Notes: a model not told the origin generated them from the sequence alone. A stretch of DNA of 64,000 nt from an uncultured Eggerthellaceae bacterium (GCA_958452575.1 CAUDUM010000008.1:9787-73786), one strand, 5' to 3'; shown: positions 8,483 through 17,532, counted from the first letter of the stretch. Made by a program: numbers and translations.

Positions 8483-8950
8483 ATGAAACGAGCAAGAATC
8501 GCAACCGGCGTCCTGACTGCGACGCTTCTGGCTACTGCCATGCCGGCGGCGGCATTCGCCATGCCGGGGGACATCGAGGAGGCTGTGACGCAGCAGGGCT
8601 ACAACGCCTACGAATACCAGAGCAGCGACGCCGCCTACGACGATTCCGAGCTGCTGGCGGTCGAGGGCGACTATGCGGCCACCGCGAACGCGATGATCCG
8701 CCAGTCCCCGTTCGGCACGATCCTCGGAAGCGTGCAGCCCGGCGCGACCTACCACGTGGTCGGCGAGTGCCCGGATTGCATGTGGTGCAAGATCTCCGGC
8801 GACGTCAGCGGATACGTGTACGCCAGCTACCTGGTTCCGGCGGGCGAGTACCAGCAGGCGTCCAACAGCAACTCCGACACCGGCGCCAACATTGGCCGCC
8901 TCGCATCCTTCGGGCGAAAAGTCCGGGGATGGGAGGCGGCTCTCTTTTAG
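8483..8950 (+). CDS. Small secreted SH3-like protein
   Basis: The 155-residue product starts at ATG 8483 after AAGGAG (8470-8475). It has a Sec signal peptide with likely cleavage after AAAFA (residue ~26). Residues ~75-125 match a bacterial SH3 (SH3b) fold (YAATANAMIRQSPFGTILGS, GATYHVVGECPDCMWCKI, GYVYASYLVPA), with a CPDCMWC Cys pair. SH3b domains usually bind peptidoglycan or other envelope parts. The last ~20 codons read straight through a Rho-independent terminator (8895-8948) and the stop codon sits in its T-run, so the C-terminus may come from a lost upstream stop or a frameshift. Confidence 0.8.
   Translation: MKRARIATGVLTATLLATAMPAAAFAMPGDIEEAVTQQGYNAYEYQSSDAAYDDSELLAVEGDYAATANAMIRQSPFGTILGSVQPGATYHVVGECPDCMWCKISGDVSGYVYASYLVPAGEYQQASNSNSDTGANIGRLASFGRKVRGWEAALF
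8895..8948 (+). terminator. Terminator embedded in the 3' end of the SH3-like gene
   Basis: GCCGCCTCGCATCC (8895-8908) pairs with GGATGGGAGGCGGC (8927-8940) with one mismatch, followed by TCTCTTTT. It overlaps the last codons of the gene at 8483-8950. Confidence 0.75.
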
Positions 8951-8958
8951 GCGATGAT

Positions 8959-10323
8959 TTACCGAGTCGCTGGTTCCGTCTCTGCTCCTGCTCCTGCCCC
9001 TGCCTCTGCCCCTGTTTCTGCTTCTGCGTTCGTCGGATCGGTCGAGAGGCGGGCGAGGGTCGTCGGGTCGGACAGCACCACAAGCTCGTCGTCTTTGCCG
9101 GGGTTGAACGGGATTCCGCGCTTCATGCGGGCGCGGTAGTCGGTCGTCGCGGTGAACAGCACGTCGGAGGACGAGTTGAGCGCCGTCTCGCAGGAGTCTT
9201 GCACCACGCCGATGATGAAGCCGATGCCCACAACCTGCATCGCGATATCGTTGGGGATGCCGAACAGCGAGCATGCAAGCGGGATGAGCAGCAGCGATCC
9301 GCCCGCCACGCCCGAAGCGCCGCACGCGCTGACGGCGGCGAGCACGCACAGGATGAGCGCCGAGGGGATGTCGACGGGAATGCCCAGGGTGTGGGCCGCC
9401 GCCATCGTCATGACGCTGATCGTCACCGTGGCGCCTGCCATGTTGACGGTGGCGCCGAGCGGGATGGAGACCGAGTAGGTGTTCGGGTCGAGTCCGAGCT
9501 TTTCGGCGAGCACCATGTTGACCGGGATGTTGGCGGCGGAGCTGCGGGTGAGAAACGCCGTGATGCCGGAGTCCTTCAAGCAGCGCAGCACCAGCGGGAA
9601 GGGGTTCTTGCGGAACGCGATCAGGCAGATGAGCGGGTTGGTGATCAGCGCGATGACCAGCATGCAGCCGACCAGCACCAAGATGAGTTGACCGTATTCG
9701 ATAAAGATCTCGGGTCCGTTGTCGGAAAGTGCCGTGTACACCAAACCCGCCACGCCGAACGGGGCGCAGGTGATGATCCATCGCACGACGGTCGTCACCG
9801 CGTCGGAGATGGCGTTGAACACATCTTTGGAACTTTCCTTGGCAGAGCGCAAGGCGATGCCGATGAGCACCGCCCATGCCAGGATGCCAAGATAGTTTCC
9901 GCTGGTGAGCGCATCGACGGGATTGGCGACGGCGCTCAGGATGACGGAGTTGAGCACCTCGCCGATGTCTTGGGGCGCAGCTTGGTCCGTCGTCGCGTCG
10001 GCGAGCGTGAGCTCGACGGGGAACAGGTAGCTCGCCGCGATGGACACGACTGCCGCCAGCAGCATACTGATGATGTAGAGGGCGACGACGGTCTTCATGC
10101 CGCCGGTCGTCTTGGCGTTGGCGAGCGCCGAGATCACGATGAAGAACACCAGGATCGGCGCGCATGAAGCCAGCGCCGTCCGAAACAGCGTGCCCAAAAG
10201 CTCGATGGCGGCGATATTCGGGCATGCGAGCGCCAGCACGATGCCGACGACCAAGCCGATGACGATGCGCTTGATGAGGCTGATCGAGCCCCAAACCTCA
10301 ACGATTTTCTTGAAGATGCCCAT
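8959..10323 (-). CDS. sstT: SstT-like serine/threonine:sodium symporter (DAACS family)
   Basis: The 454-residue protein starts at ATG 10323. It belongs to the dicarboxylate/amino acid:cation symporter family; the segments SSAANIPVNMVLAEKLGL, PLGATVNMAGATVTI and GVVQDSCETALNSSSDVLFTA are those of SstT-type Na+-coupled serine/threonine transporters. Eight or more membrane helices and two re-entrant hairpin-like Ser/Gly-rich segments are visible. The last ~20 residues (AEAETGAEAGAGAGAETE) are low complexity, coded by a CTGCTC/CTGCCC-like repeat at about 8980-9030, and are likely variable between strains. It converges on the SH3-like gene with only eight bases between the stops. Confidence 0.88.
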   Translation of the reverse strand: MGIFKKIVEVWGSISLIKRIVIGLVVGIVLALACPNIAAIELLGTLFRTALASCAPILVFFIVISALANAKTTGGMKTVVALYIISMLLAAVVSIAASYLFPVELTLADATTDQAAPQDIGEVLNSVILSAVANPVDALTSGNYLGILAWAVLIGIALRSAKESSKDVFNAISDAVTTVVRWIITCAPFGVAGLVYTALSDNGPEIFIEYGQLILVLVGCMLVIALITNPLICLIAFRKNPFPLVLRCLKDSGITAFLTRSSAANIPVNMVLAEKLGLDPNTYSVSIPLGATVNMAGATVTISVMTMAAAHTLGIPVDIPSALILCVLAAVSACGASGVAGGSLLLIPLACSLFGIPNDIAMQVVGIGFIIGVVQDSCETALNSSSDVLFTATTDYRARMKRGIPFNPGKDDELVVLSDPTTLARLSTDPTNAEAETGAEAGAGAGAETEPATR

Positions 10324-10524
10324 GGAGCGCCTTTTCTCTCAGATCCGCGTCGCAGCCGACGGGAAAGCGTTCGTGAAGCAACTATGCTACAGGAATGGGC
10401 GAAAACGATGGAAGTTGATTTAGGGATGGCGCTTTTCCCAGGGCAAAAGGAGCGTCGTCTTGCAGATCGCGAAAAACCGCGAGAGGCGGTGGGTTTGCAT
10501 CGGCAGCAGCGAGATCGGCTCGGA

Positions 10525-11493
10525 CTACCGGGGCTCTCTGTTTTTGCGCCATTCGGTAGGCGAGCATCCGAACTCGCGTCGGAACGCCTCGTCGAACGAG
10601 GACGAGCGTGCGTAGCCGACCGCTCGCGCCGCATCGGCGATGTTCGCCTCGCCGCTGGCGATCAGCCGGAGGGCGGCATTCATCCTCTCTTGACGCAAAA
10701 GCTCGGCAACTCCCTTGCCGCGTACACGCCGGAACGCCTCGCAGAGTTTGGAGCGGCCCACGTAGAGTTCGGCCGCGATGGACGCGACGGTGAGGGGCTC
10801 GGCGAGGTGCGTCGAAATGAGGGCCTCGGCCCGTTCGACGAGCGCGCGGTCCTCCTGCTGCGCTTTTGTTTCGGCCGGCTTGGAACGCATCAAAAGCGCG
10901 GACAGCGCCTCGAGCGCCTTGGCATGGAAGTAGGGCGCGGCACCCGGCAGCGCTGCGCGTTCGGGCGAGAACGAGCGCAGGATGAACCGCATCTCGGCGG
11001 GAGGGTTCGCGGGGTCGAACGACCGCATCGTCTCGTCTGCACCCTCGAAGTCGCCCGGGAATTCCTTCGAAAGCCTGTCGAAGTAATCCGGCGTGTAGGT
11101 GATGCTCGTCGACTCGTAGAGAACGTCCGCCTGCATGAGGCACCGTGTCGTGCCCCCTGTCTGCGAGAACGCCGCGAGATTTTCCATTTCTGTAGGGGCG
11201 TTCGATCCGGCTCCTGGCAGCGAGAGGAACGTCGCGCGCGATCCCGAGAAGATGCAGGAGAAGTCCGTCGGCCGCTCTTCGAGCACGAGAGGTTTTTTAA
11301 GGCGCAGCGAATGCATGCTCACGAGGCAGTCGTCACCGAGTGGGGCGGTCCAGAGGAACCCTTCTCCGAGCGGTTCCGGCAGCGTCCCGTACAGTCCGCA
11401 TCGGATGGGCTCCATCTCGATGGAGAGCTGCTCTGCCTGCGGCTCGACGAACGTCCGCAGATGCTGCGGCATGCGCGATCGCAGCGCGTCCAC
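10525..11493 (-). CDS. AraC-family regulator of the adjacent ABC pair
   Basis: The 322-residue protein starts at GTG 11493, because AGGGAGGAGG lies five bases upstream; the frame continues only to a TAA at about 11595-11597. The last ~100 residues are an AraC/XylS double helix-turn-helix (LTVASIAAELYVGRSKLCEAFR, NIADAARAVGYARSSSFDEAFRREFG). The N-terminal ~200 residues are the variable sensor part. It is divergent from two ABC half-transporters, an arrangement known for YbtA/YbtPQ-type iron-siderophore systems. A GTTA-N8-TAAC palindrome lies between them. Regulation of the ABC genes is inferred. 10324-10524 between this gene and sstT has no gene. Confidence 0.88.
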   Translation of the reverse strand: MDALRSRMPQHLRTFVEPQAEQLSIEMEPIRCGLYGTLPEPLGEGFLWTAPLGDDCLVSMHSLRLKKPLVLEERPTDFSCIFSGSRATFLSLPGAGSNAPTEMENLAAFSQTGGTTRCLMQADVLYESTSITYTPDYFDRLSKEFPGDFEGADETMRSFDPANPPAEMRFILRSFSPERAALPGAAPYFHAKALEALSALLMRSKPAETKAQQEDRALVERAEALISTHLAEPLTVASIAAELYVGRSKLCEAFRRVRGKGVAELLRQERMNAALRLIASGEANIADAARAVGYARSSSFDEAFRREFGCSPTEWRKNREPR

Positions 11494-11594
11494 ACGGGCC
11501 TCCTCCCTGTCTTGGGTTTCGAGATCGTCTTGGATCGTTTCGAGATCGTCCCCGGTTTCCGCATGGGGGACGGACTCCTCGTTCGCAATGATAA

Positions 11595-11610
11595 GTTAAC
11601 TATATATAAC
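11595..11610. promoter_or_regulatory. GTTA-N8-TAAC palindrome between AraC and ABC genes
   Basis: GTTAACTATATATAAC sits in an AT-rich island (11590-11614, wider imperfect dyad GATA...TATC) 65 bases upstream of the ABC start. It has the same spacing as palindromes at 42851, 43135 and 44428. Its TATATA core may also be part of a promoter -10 element. Proposed as a metal-responsive (DtxR-type) operator; see findings. Confidence 0.5.
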
Positions 11611-11674
11611 TATCAAGCGCACGATTTCGCCCTCGAGGTGCGAGGCGGTGCGGTTGCGAAGATCGGAGGTTTCC

Positions 11675-13483
11675 ATGGAACAGACTGGGGATGCGTCCCC
11701 GCGCAAGCGCGGTGCCGTCGCGCGGCTGCTTGACTTCGCCGGGCCGCGCAAGGCGCTCACGTATCTGGGTTGCATGCTCTCGGCGCTCTCGATGGTCGTG
11801 GGGTTCGGCCCGTACGTGTGCATCTGGTTGGTGGCTCGCGACCTCATCGCAGCCGCGCCCGACTGGAGCGCGGCTGCGGGCATCGCTGCCTACGGGTGGT
11901 GGGCGCTCGGTTTTTCGGCGGCGTCTATCCTTCTGTACTTCGCGGGACTCATGTGCACGCACCTGGCGGCGTTCCGCTGCGCGGCGAACATGCGCAAACA
12001 GGCGACCGAGCATCTGATGCGCGCGTCGCTCGGCTACTTCGACACGCACGCCTCGGGCGCGTTGCGGCGCGTGGTTGACGGCTGCGCGGCGGAGACGGAA
12101 GGGCTGCTCGCGCATAAGCTGCCCGACACGGCGGGATCCATCGCCATGATCGTCGGCATGCTCACGCTGTTCTTCGCGTTCGACTGGCGACTCGGGCTTG
12201 CGTGCCTGGTTCCCGTCGTCCTCTCGCTTGCCTGCATGTTCTACATGATGGGCGGGCGCGGTATGGACTTCATGACGAAGTACATGGAGTCGCTCGTCAA
12301 GATGAACAAGACGGGCACCGAGTACGTGCGCGGCATCCCCGTGGTGAAGGTGTTCCAGCAAACGGTCTATTCCTTCAAGGCATTCCATGACGCCATCGAG
12401 GAGTTCACGCGGCTCGCGCAAGACTACGCCGTCAAATGGTGCCAGACTCCGCAGTCGCTCTCGCTCACCGTCATCAACGGCGTGGCAGTGTTCCTGGTGC
12501 CCGTCGCCATCCTGCTGGCACCCGGCGAAGGCGATTTCGGGACGTTCCTGGCGAACTTCGCGTTCTACGCCATCTTCTCGGCGGTCATCCCCACGGCCAT
12601 GACGCGCGTGATGTTCATGTCCGAGGCGTTCCAGTCGGCTGCCGACGCCGTGTCGCGCGTCGAGGAGGTGCTCGCGGCCCCCGTGATCGCGGCGCCGGCG
12701 AGCCCGCAAGCGCCCAAAGACAACTCCATCGCTTTCGAGGATGTGAGCTTCACCTATGAGGGTGCCGAGTCGCCCGCGCTCAGCCATGTGAGCTTCGAGG
12801 TGCCCGCGGGCTCCACGGTGGCGCTCGTGGGGCCTTCCGGCGGCGGCAAGACCACGGCGGCGAGCCTCGTGCCGCGGTTTTGGGACGCGGACGGGGGACG
12901 CGTGCTCTTCGGCGGCGTCGACGTGCGCGATATGGATCCGCACGACCTCATGGACCGCGTGGCGTTCGTGTTCCAGGCGAACCGCCTGTTTAAGCAGAGC
13001 ATCCTCGAGAACGTGCGCGCGGCGCGGCCCGACGCGACGCGCGAGGAGGCGCTCGCAGCGCTCCGCGCCGCCCAGTGCGACGACATCATTGAGAAGCTGA
13101 CCGACGGCGTCGACACCGTGTACGGCGCGGAAGGCACCCATCTTTCCGGTGGCGAGGTGCAGCGGCTCATGTTGGCACGCGCCATCCTGAAGCGCGCCGA
13201 CGTGGTGGTGCTCGACGAGGCGACGGCCTTCGCCGACCCTGAGAACGAGGCCAAGATCCAGCGCGCGTTCTCCGAGCTCGCGCACGGGCGCACCGTGCTC
13301 ATGGTGGCGCACCGCCTGTCCACCGTGCGCAACGCAGACCGGATCGTGGTGCTCGACGGCGGACGCGTGGTCGAGCAGGGCACCCACGACGAGCTCGTGG
13401 CGGCCGGCGGCCTGTACGCCCGCATGTGGGCCGACTACGAGCGGGCAATCAACTGGAAGATCACGTCTGAGGAGGTGGCCTAG
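11675..13483 (+). CDS. ABC half-transporter (permease-ATPase), YbtPQ-like, first subunit
   Basis: The 602-residue protein starts at ATG 11675, five bases after CGGAGG. An N-terminal six-helix exporter-type membrane domain is followed by an ATPase domain with Walker A GPSGGGKTT (~386), signature LSGGEVQ (~490), Walker B VVVLDEAT and H-loop MVAHRLS. The D-loop reads AFADPENE rather than the usual SLD form, a variant I associate with YbtP/YbtQ-like siderophore transporters. The stop touches the start of the next ABC gene (TAGATG), so both form a heterodimer. With the divergent AraC gene this suggests iron-chelate uptake, although multidrug export cannot be excluded. A decayed copy of the ATPase part lies at 41040-41290. 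Confidence 0.9.
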   Translation: MEQTGDASPRKRGAVARLLDFAGPRKALTYLGCMLSALSMVVGFGPYVCIWLVARDLIAAAPDWSAAAGIAAYGWWALGFSAASILLYFAGLMCTHLAAFRCAANMRKQATEHLMRASLGYFDTHASGALRRVVDGCAAETEGLLAHKLPDTAGSIAMIVGMLTLFFAFDWRLGLACLVPVVLSLACMFYMMGGRGMDFMTKYMESLVKMNKTGTEYVRGIPVVKVFQQTVYSFKAFHDAIEEFTRLAQDYAVKWCQTPQSLSLTVINGVAVFLVPVAILLAPGEGDFGTFLANFAFYAIFSAVIPTAMTRVMFMSEAFQSAADAVSRVEEVLAAPVIAAPASPQAPKDNSIAFEDVSFTYEGAESPALSHVSFEVPAGSTVALVGPSGGGKTTAASLVPRFWDADGGRVLFGGVDVRDMDPHDLMDRVAFVFQANRLFKQSILENVRAARPDATREEALAALRAAQCDDIIEKLTDGVDTVYGAEGTHLSGGEVQRLMLARAILKRADVVVLDEATAFADPENEAKIQRAFSELAHGRTVLMVAHRLSTVRNADRIVVLDGGRVVEQGTHDELVAAGGLYARMWADYERAINWKITSEEVA

Positions 13484-15220
13484 ATGTCCATCAAAGAGAA
13501 ATACGGGCTCACCGACGAGGGCGTGCGCAACGTCAAGCTGGGAGCCGTGTGGACCGCGGTGTCGAACCTTGTGGTGTTCGCGGGCGTGGGCGCGCTCTTC
13601 CTGGCGATGGGCGCGTTCATGGATCACCTGACGGGCGGGGCGGCGCTGCCCGATGTCGTGCCGTACGCCATCGGACTTGCCGTGTTCGCCGTCGTGCTGT
13701 TCGTCACCGAGTACTTCGCCTACTACTATCAGTACGGCGTCATTTACAAGGAGAGCGGACGTTTGCGCATCGGGCTTGCCGAGCGTCTGCGGAAGCTCCC
13801 GCTGTCGTTTTTCGGCAGGCGCGATCTGGCCGATCTTACCGAGACCATCATGGGCGACGTGAAGACCATCGAGCACGCCTACAGCCATGTGCTGCCCGAG
13901 CTCTACGGCGCCTACATCATGCTGGGCGCGGCGGCGGTGGGGCTTGTCGCGTTCGACTGGCGGCTTGCGATCGCGGCGCTATGGAGCGCGCCGGTGGCGC
14001 TCGGGCTGCTGTTCGGCGCGCGCCGCGCGCTCCAGCCCATGATGCACGCCACCCGCATGAGGGGTCTCGCCATCTCCGAGGACATCCAGGAGGCGCTCGA
14101 ATGCGTGCGCGAGGTGCGCGCGACCAACCAGGAGGAGCGCTACCTTGAGCACATCCGTGCCGACATCGATGCGGCGGAGCGTCAGGCGGCGAAATCCGAG
14201 ATCGCGTGCGGCGTCTGCGTGAACGGCGCGCAGATCGTGCTGCGGCTGGGCATCGCCACCACCATCCTCGTCGGCTCGATGCTGGTGCTCGACGGGTCGT
14301 GCGGCTTCATGACGCTGTTCTGCTTCCTTTTGGTGGCGTCGCGCATCTACGCGCCGTTCGACCAGTGCCTCATGCTCATCGCGGAGCTGTTCTCGGCGAA
14401 GACCTCGGCTGCCCGCATGAAGGCCTTCTACGACGAGCCGCTGGCGGAGGGCGTGGAGGTCTTCGAGCCGTGCGGACATGACGTGGCCTTCGAGAACGTG
14501 GGCTTCTCGTACGGCGAGGGTGGGCCGAAGGTGCTCGACGGCGTGACGTTCACGGCCAAGGAGGGAGAGGTCACAGCGCTGGTGGGGCCTTCCGGATCGG
14601 GCAAGTCCACCTGTGCGCGCCTGGCTGCGAGGCTGTGGGACGCGACCGAGGGGCACGTGACGGTCGGCGGCGTGGACGTGGAAACGATCGATCCTGAGGT
14701 ACTGCTGCGCGATTTCTCGGTGGTGTTCCAGGATGTGGTGCTCTTCGACGACACCGTGGCGGGAAACGTTCGCCTGGGCAAGCGTGGGGCGACCGACGAG
14801 GAGGTGCTCGTGGCGGCACGTGCGGCGAACTGCGACGGGTTCGTCTCCCGCATGCCGGAGGGCTACGACACCATGGTCGGCGAGAACGGCGCGCGTCTCT
14901 CCGGAGGCGAGCGCCAGCGCATCTCCATCGCTCGGGCGCTTTTGAAGGATGCGCCGATTGTGCTCTTGGACGAGGCGACGGCATCGCTCGACGTGGAGAA
15001 CGAGACCGAGGTACAAGGCGCGCTCAGTCGCCTGCTCGCCGGACGCACGGTGATCGTGATCGCGCACCGCATGCGCACCGTCATGGCCGCGGACAAGGTG
15101 GTCGTGCTCAACGGCGGCCGCGTGGCCGAGCAGGGCAGCCCGCAAGAGCTCATTGCGCAAGACGGCCTGTTTGCCCGCATGGTGCGCTTGCAGACCGAGA
15201 GCGCCGAGTGGGCGCTGTAG
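13484..15220 (+). CDS. ABC half-transporter (permease-ATPase), YbtPQ-like, second subunit
   Basis: The 578-residue protein begins directly after the stop of the first subunit, within GGAGGTGGCCTAGATG, so it is translationally coupled. It has six transmembrane helices (residues ~20-290) and an ATPase domain with Walker A GPSGSGKST (~368), signature LSGGERQR (~472), Walker B IVLLDEAT, D-loop SLDVENE and H-loop VIAHRM. The canonical D-loop here and the variant one in its partner fit an asymmetric heterodimeric transporter. A terminator hairpin follows at 15275-15303. Confidence 0.9.
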   Translation: MSIKEKYGLTDEGVRNVKLGAVWTAVSNLVVFAGVGALFLAMGAFMDHLTGGAALPDVVPYAIGLAVFAVVLFVTEYFAYYYQYGVIYKESGRLRIGLAERLRKLPLSFFGRRDLADLTETIMGDVKTIEHAYSHVLPELYGAYIMLGAAAVGLVAFDWRLAIAALWSAPVALGLLFGARRALQPMMHATRMRGLAISEDIQEALECVREVRATNQEERYLEHIRADIDAAERQAAKSEIACGVCVNGAQIVLRLGIATTILVGSMLVLDGSCGFMTLFCFLLVASRIYAPFDQCLMLIAELFSAKTSAARMKAFYDEPLAEGVEVFEPCGHDVAFENVGFSYGEGGPKVLDGVTFTAKEGEVTALVGPSGSGKSTCARLAARLWDATEGHVTVGGVDVETIDPEVLLRDFSVVFQDVVLFDDTVAGNVRLGKRGATDEEVLVAARAANCDGFVSRMPEGYDTMVGENGARLSGGERQRISIARALLKDAPIVLLDEATASLDVENETEVQGALSRLLAGRTVIVIAHRMRTVMAADKVVVLNGGRVAEQGSPQELIAQDGLFARMVRLQTESAEWAL

Positions 15221-15274
15221 GACTGCGCGCTTTCGATTACCTTGAAACCGGCTACCCAGAGAGGCTTGTAAAAA

Positions 15275-15303
15275 AGTAGGCCGCGATGCGCTCGCGGCCT
15301 ACT
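15275..15303. terminator. Bidirectional terminator between ABC pair and asparagine-synthetase-like gene
   Basis: AGTAGGCCGCGA (15275-15286) and TCGCGGCCTACT (15292-15303) are exact arms with a five-base loop, between convergent genes ending at 15220 and 15309. An A-run upstream gives a T-run on the minus strand. Confidence 0.75.
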
Positions 15304-15308
15304 GTAGC

Positions 15309-16895
15309 CTACTTCGCATCCTTGCCGAAGAACAGCTCGTACCAGCGGATGAACAGGTAGATCGTCCACACGTGGCGCCACAGCAGCGCCTTGTGGCGCG
15401 GGAACCAGATCGGATGGCTCACGCGCGGCTTGCGGCCCAAGAACGCGTCGAGCAGCGCGCCGATCTCGTCCACGTTGAAGAATTCGGCTGCGGCTGCACT
15501 CGAGAACGCGCGCTCGATGTCGGCGTTGGCGGCGGGGTCGCGCAGCCACGAGCTCACCGGCACGGGGAAGCCCAGCTTCTTGCGGTACGCCACCTCCTGC
15601 GGCAGCACGCGCGACGCCGCCTTGCGCAGAGCGACTTTGTTCCCTTCACCATCGCGCTTGAAGCGGGAGGGCATGCGCAGCGCCACATCGAGCATGCGCT
15701 TGTCCACAAACGGCATGCGGATGTCCAGCCCCGTGCCGCGGGAGATCTTGGTGGAGTTGAACAGGATGCTGCCCTCAAAATAGCTGCGGAACTCGACGTA
15801 GAGCATCCAGGTGAGCGGGTCGTACTTGCGGCCTTCGGCGCCACGCTCCTTCATGAAGTCGCGCGTCGAGATCCGCGGGTTGTATTCCTTGAGATAGCGG
15901 CGCTCCTCGGAGGGGCTCATGATGTGGGTGGATCCGAAGTACACCGGATCGGGGCCGGCGGCGACGCGTTTGACGTTGCCGTAGACGCTGTAGCCGGCGA
16001 AGAACTCGTCGGCGCCCTCGCCCGAGAAGCACAGGGACGACTTCTCCGCGACCTTCTTGCAGCCGCAGTACAGCGACAGGCCCGCCACGTCTGCGGAGGG
16101 CTGCTCGTAGGCCAGCAGGAACTCGTCGACGTTGCCGAAGAAGTCCTCGGGCGTCACCGAGACCCCCTCGAATTCGCGGCCCAGGTAGGCTGCCGTTGCT
16201 CGGGCGTTCTCCTCCTCGCTGACCTGCTGGTCCTCGTAGGACACGCAGAAACCGCGGCGCGTGGGGCCCTTGGCCAGGATGTAGGAGGAATCCACGCCGC
16301 CCGAAAGGAAGCTGTCGGGCACCTCGCCCTCGTCGCAGATGTCGCGCATGGCGCCTTCCATGGCGGCCTCGATCTCATCGGCCCAATCGTCGAGGGTCTT
16401 CGACTCGTCGGGCTCGAAGGCCAGCTCCCAATAGCGGCCGAGCTCGAGTCCCTGCGCCCCGAAGCGGAGGAATCCGCCCGGCTCGAGCTTGCGCACGCCC
16501 TTGAACAGGGTGTCTTCGCCGGGGACGTAGGTGAACTCCAGGTAGAACGGGATCATGTCGCGGTTGAGCTCGCGCACGAAGCCAGGCTGGTCGAACAGGT
16601 CCTTTATCTCCAGTCCGTAGAGCAGGCGGCCGTCGGCGGTCTGGTAGTAGAAGAGGAGCTCCGCGCCGAAGGGATCGCGCGCACAGAACAGCTCGTCGGT
16701 CTCGGTGTCATGGAGCACGAAGGCGAACTGGCCGTTGAGGTGGTTGCCCATCTGGTCGCCCCATGCCTGCCGTGCGGCGATGAGCAGTTTCTCCTCACGC
16801 TTAGCGCGCGTGCAGCCGGCGATGTCGACCCCCAGCTCGGCGGCCAGCTCGTTGTGGTTGCGGATCAGCCCGGAATAGGCCTTCACTTCGATCAT
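15309..16895 (-). CDS. Asparagine-synthetase-like protein lacking the N-terminal catalytic Cys
   Basis: The 528-residue protein starts at ATG 16895, after AAGGATG; an alternative ATG at 16943 lacks a ribosome binding site. Residues 1-190 align in layout with the glutaminase (Ntn) half of AsnB (HLNGQFAFVLHDTETDELFCARDP, GLEIKDLF, FYLEFTYVPG), but the protein begins MIEVKAYSG, so the Cys2 nucleophile of glutamine-dependent enzymes is absent. The synthetase half has the PP-loop SGGVDSS (~residue 199) and CFSGEGADEFFAGY. It could use free ammonia or carry out another amide-forming reaction. A stand-alone unit; substrate unknown. Confidence 0.85.
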   Translation of the reverse strand: MIEVKAYSGLIRNHNELAAELGVDIAGCTRAKREEKLLIAARQAWGDQMGNHLNGQFAFVLHDTETDELFCARDPFGAELLFYYQTADGRLLYGLEIKDLFDQPGFVRELNRDMIPFYLEFTYVPGEDTLFKGVRKLEPGGFLRFGAQGLELGRYWELAFEPDESKTLDDWADEIEAAMEGAMRDICDEGEVPDSFLSGGVDSSYILAKGPTRRGFCVSYEDQQVSEEENARATAAYLGREFEGVSVTPEDFFGNVDEFLLAYEQPSADVAGLSLYCGCKKVAEKSSLCFSGEGADEFFAGYSVYGNVKRVAAGPDPVYFGSTHIMSPSEERRYLKEYNPRISTRDFMKERGAEGRKYDPLTWMLYVEFRSYFEGSILFNSTKISRGTGLDIRMPFVDKRMLDVALRMPSRFKRDGEGNKVALRKAASRVLPQEVAYRKKLGFPVPVSSWLRDPAANADIERAFSSAAAAEFFNVDEIGALLDAFLGRKPRVSHPIWFPRHKALLWRHVWTIYLFIRWYELFFGKDAK

Positions 16896-17046
16896 GCGAT
16901 CATCCTTCGTTCGCGTTGGGTTTCGAAAAACGGTTGCCATCATACACTACCCGCATGAACGTTTTGTTTCGACGGCCTGCACCTCACCGAGATATCCAAA
17001 TTGCGTCCACGCAAGCCAAACCGGCAGGTCATCGCATCAGAGCGTG

Positions 17047-17103
17047 AAAGGGGGCGGTCGCTTTTCCCTATTTCGTCGATACGAGAAAGCGACCGCCCCC
17101 TTT
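17047..17103. terminator. Strong 18-bp terminator hairpin
   Basis: AAAGGGGGCGGTCGCTTT (17047-17064) and AAAGCGACCGCCCCCTTT (17086-17103) are exact complements. On the minus strand it follows the gene ending at 17170 by 67 bases, so it most likely terminates that transcript before the asparagine-synthetase-like gene. 16896-17046 shows no gene. Confidence 0.8.
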
Positions 17104-17169
17104 TTCAAGCCGAGGCGCCCGGAACGGGTCCGGGCGCCTCGGGGGAACAGTGGAGTGCGATGCTCCGCG

Positions 17170-17532
17170 CTACAGCTCGATGCGGCCGAATTTGGCCAGG
17201 ATCTCGGTCGCGGCGGTGCAAGCGGGGCAGTCGCACCACTTGGCACCCGCCTCCTTGCGCTTAAGCTGTGCGGCGAGTCCTGCGGCGGCGGCTTCCTCGC
17301 CGAGGATCTCCTTGGCGGGGCCTTCCAAAAATGCGATCACGCCTTCGATCGTGTTGGGACGTCCCTCCAGGAAGTCGACGAGCTTGGCGGTCTCGGCGTC
17401 CGCACAGGCGGGATCGGCTTCGACGGCCTCCTTCCAGTCGAGGGCGGCGTCCTTGGTCGCCTGCTTGCTGGAGTCGGCGGTCGCGAGGATGTCGGCGCGC
17501 TCGGCAACGAAGTCGAACAGTTCTTTGTCCAT
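17170..17532 (-). CDS. Small soluble protein with C-terminal Cys cluster, unknown function
   Basis: The 120-residue protein starts at ATG 17532 after AAGGAGG. It is acidic and helical (MDKELFDFVAERADIL, AETAKLVDFLEGRPNTIEGVIAFLEG). A CDCPAC motif near residue 103 could bind a metal or form disulfides. I do not recognise a catalytic family. It is monocistronic, with its own strong terminator, which argues that it is real and well expressed. Confidence 0.75.
   Translation of the reverse strand: MDKELFDFVAERADILATADSSKQATKDAALDWKEAVEADPACADAETAKLVDFLEGRPNTIEGVIAFLEGPAKEILGEEAAAAGLAAQLKRKEAGAKWCDCPACTAATEILAKFGRIEL

Noticed and set aside
8357..10294. Long open minus-strand frame overlapping the sstT-like gene in another phase
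   Set aside because: Arg/His-rich shadow; the symporter frame has the clear SstT motifs, start and ribosome binding site.
11600..13888. Long open minus-strand frame (762 codons) opposite the ABC genes
   Set aside because: Its composition is Arg/His/Gly-rich as expected for antisense of GC-rich coding DNA, it has no family motifs, and the plus-strand ABC genes have all expected motifs.
10525..17532. AraC/ABC/asparagine-synthetase-like genes as a lasso-peptide or other RiPP cluster
   Set aside because: No precursor peptide, leader peptidase or recognition-element gene is visible, the genes are in separate transcription units with a terminator between them, and the synthetase-like protein resembles AsnB rather than McjC.
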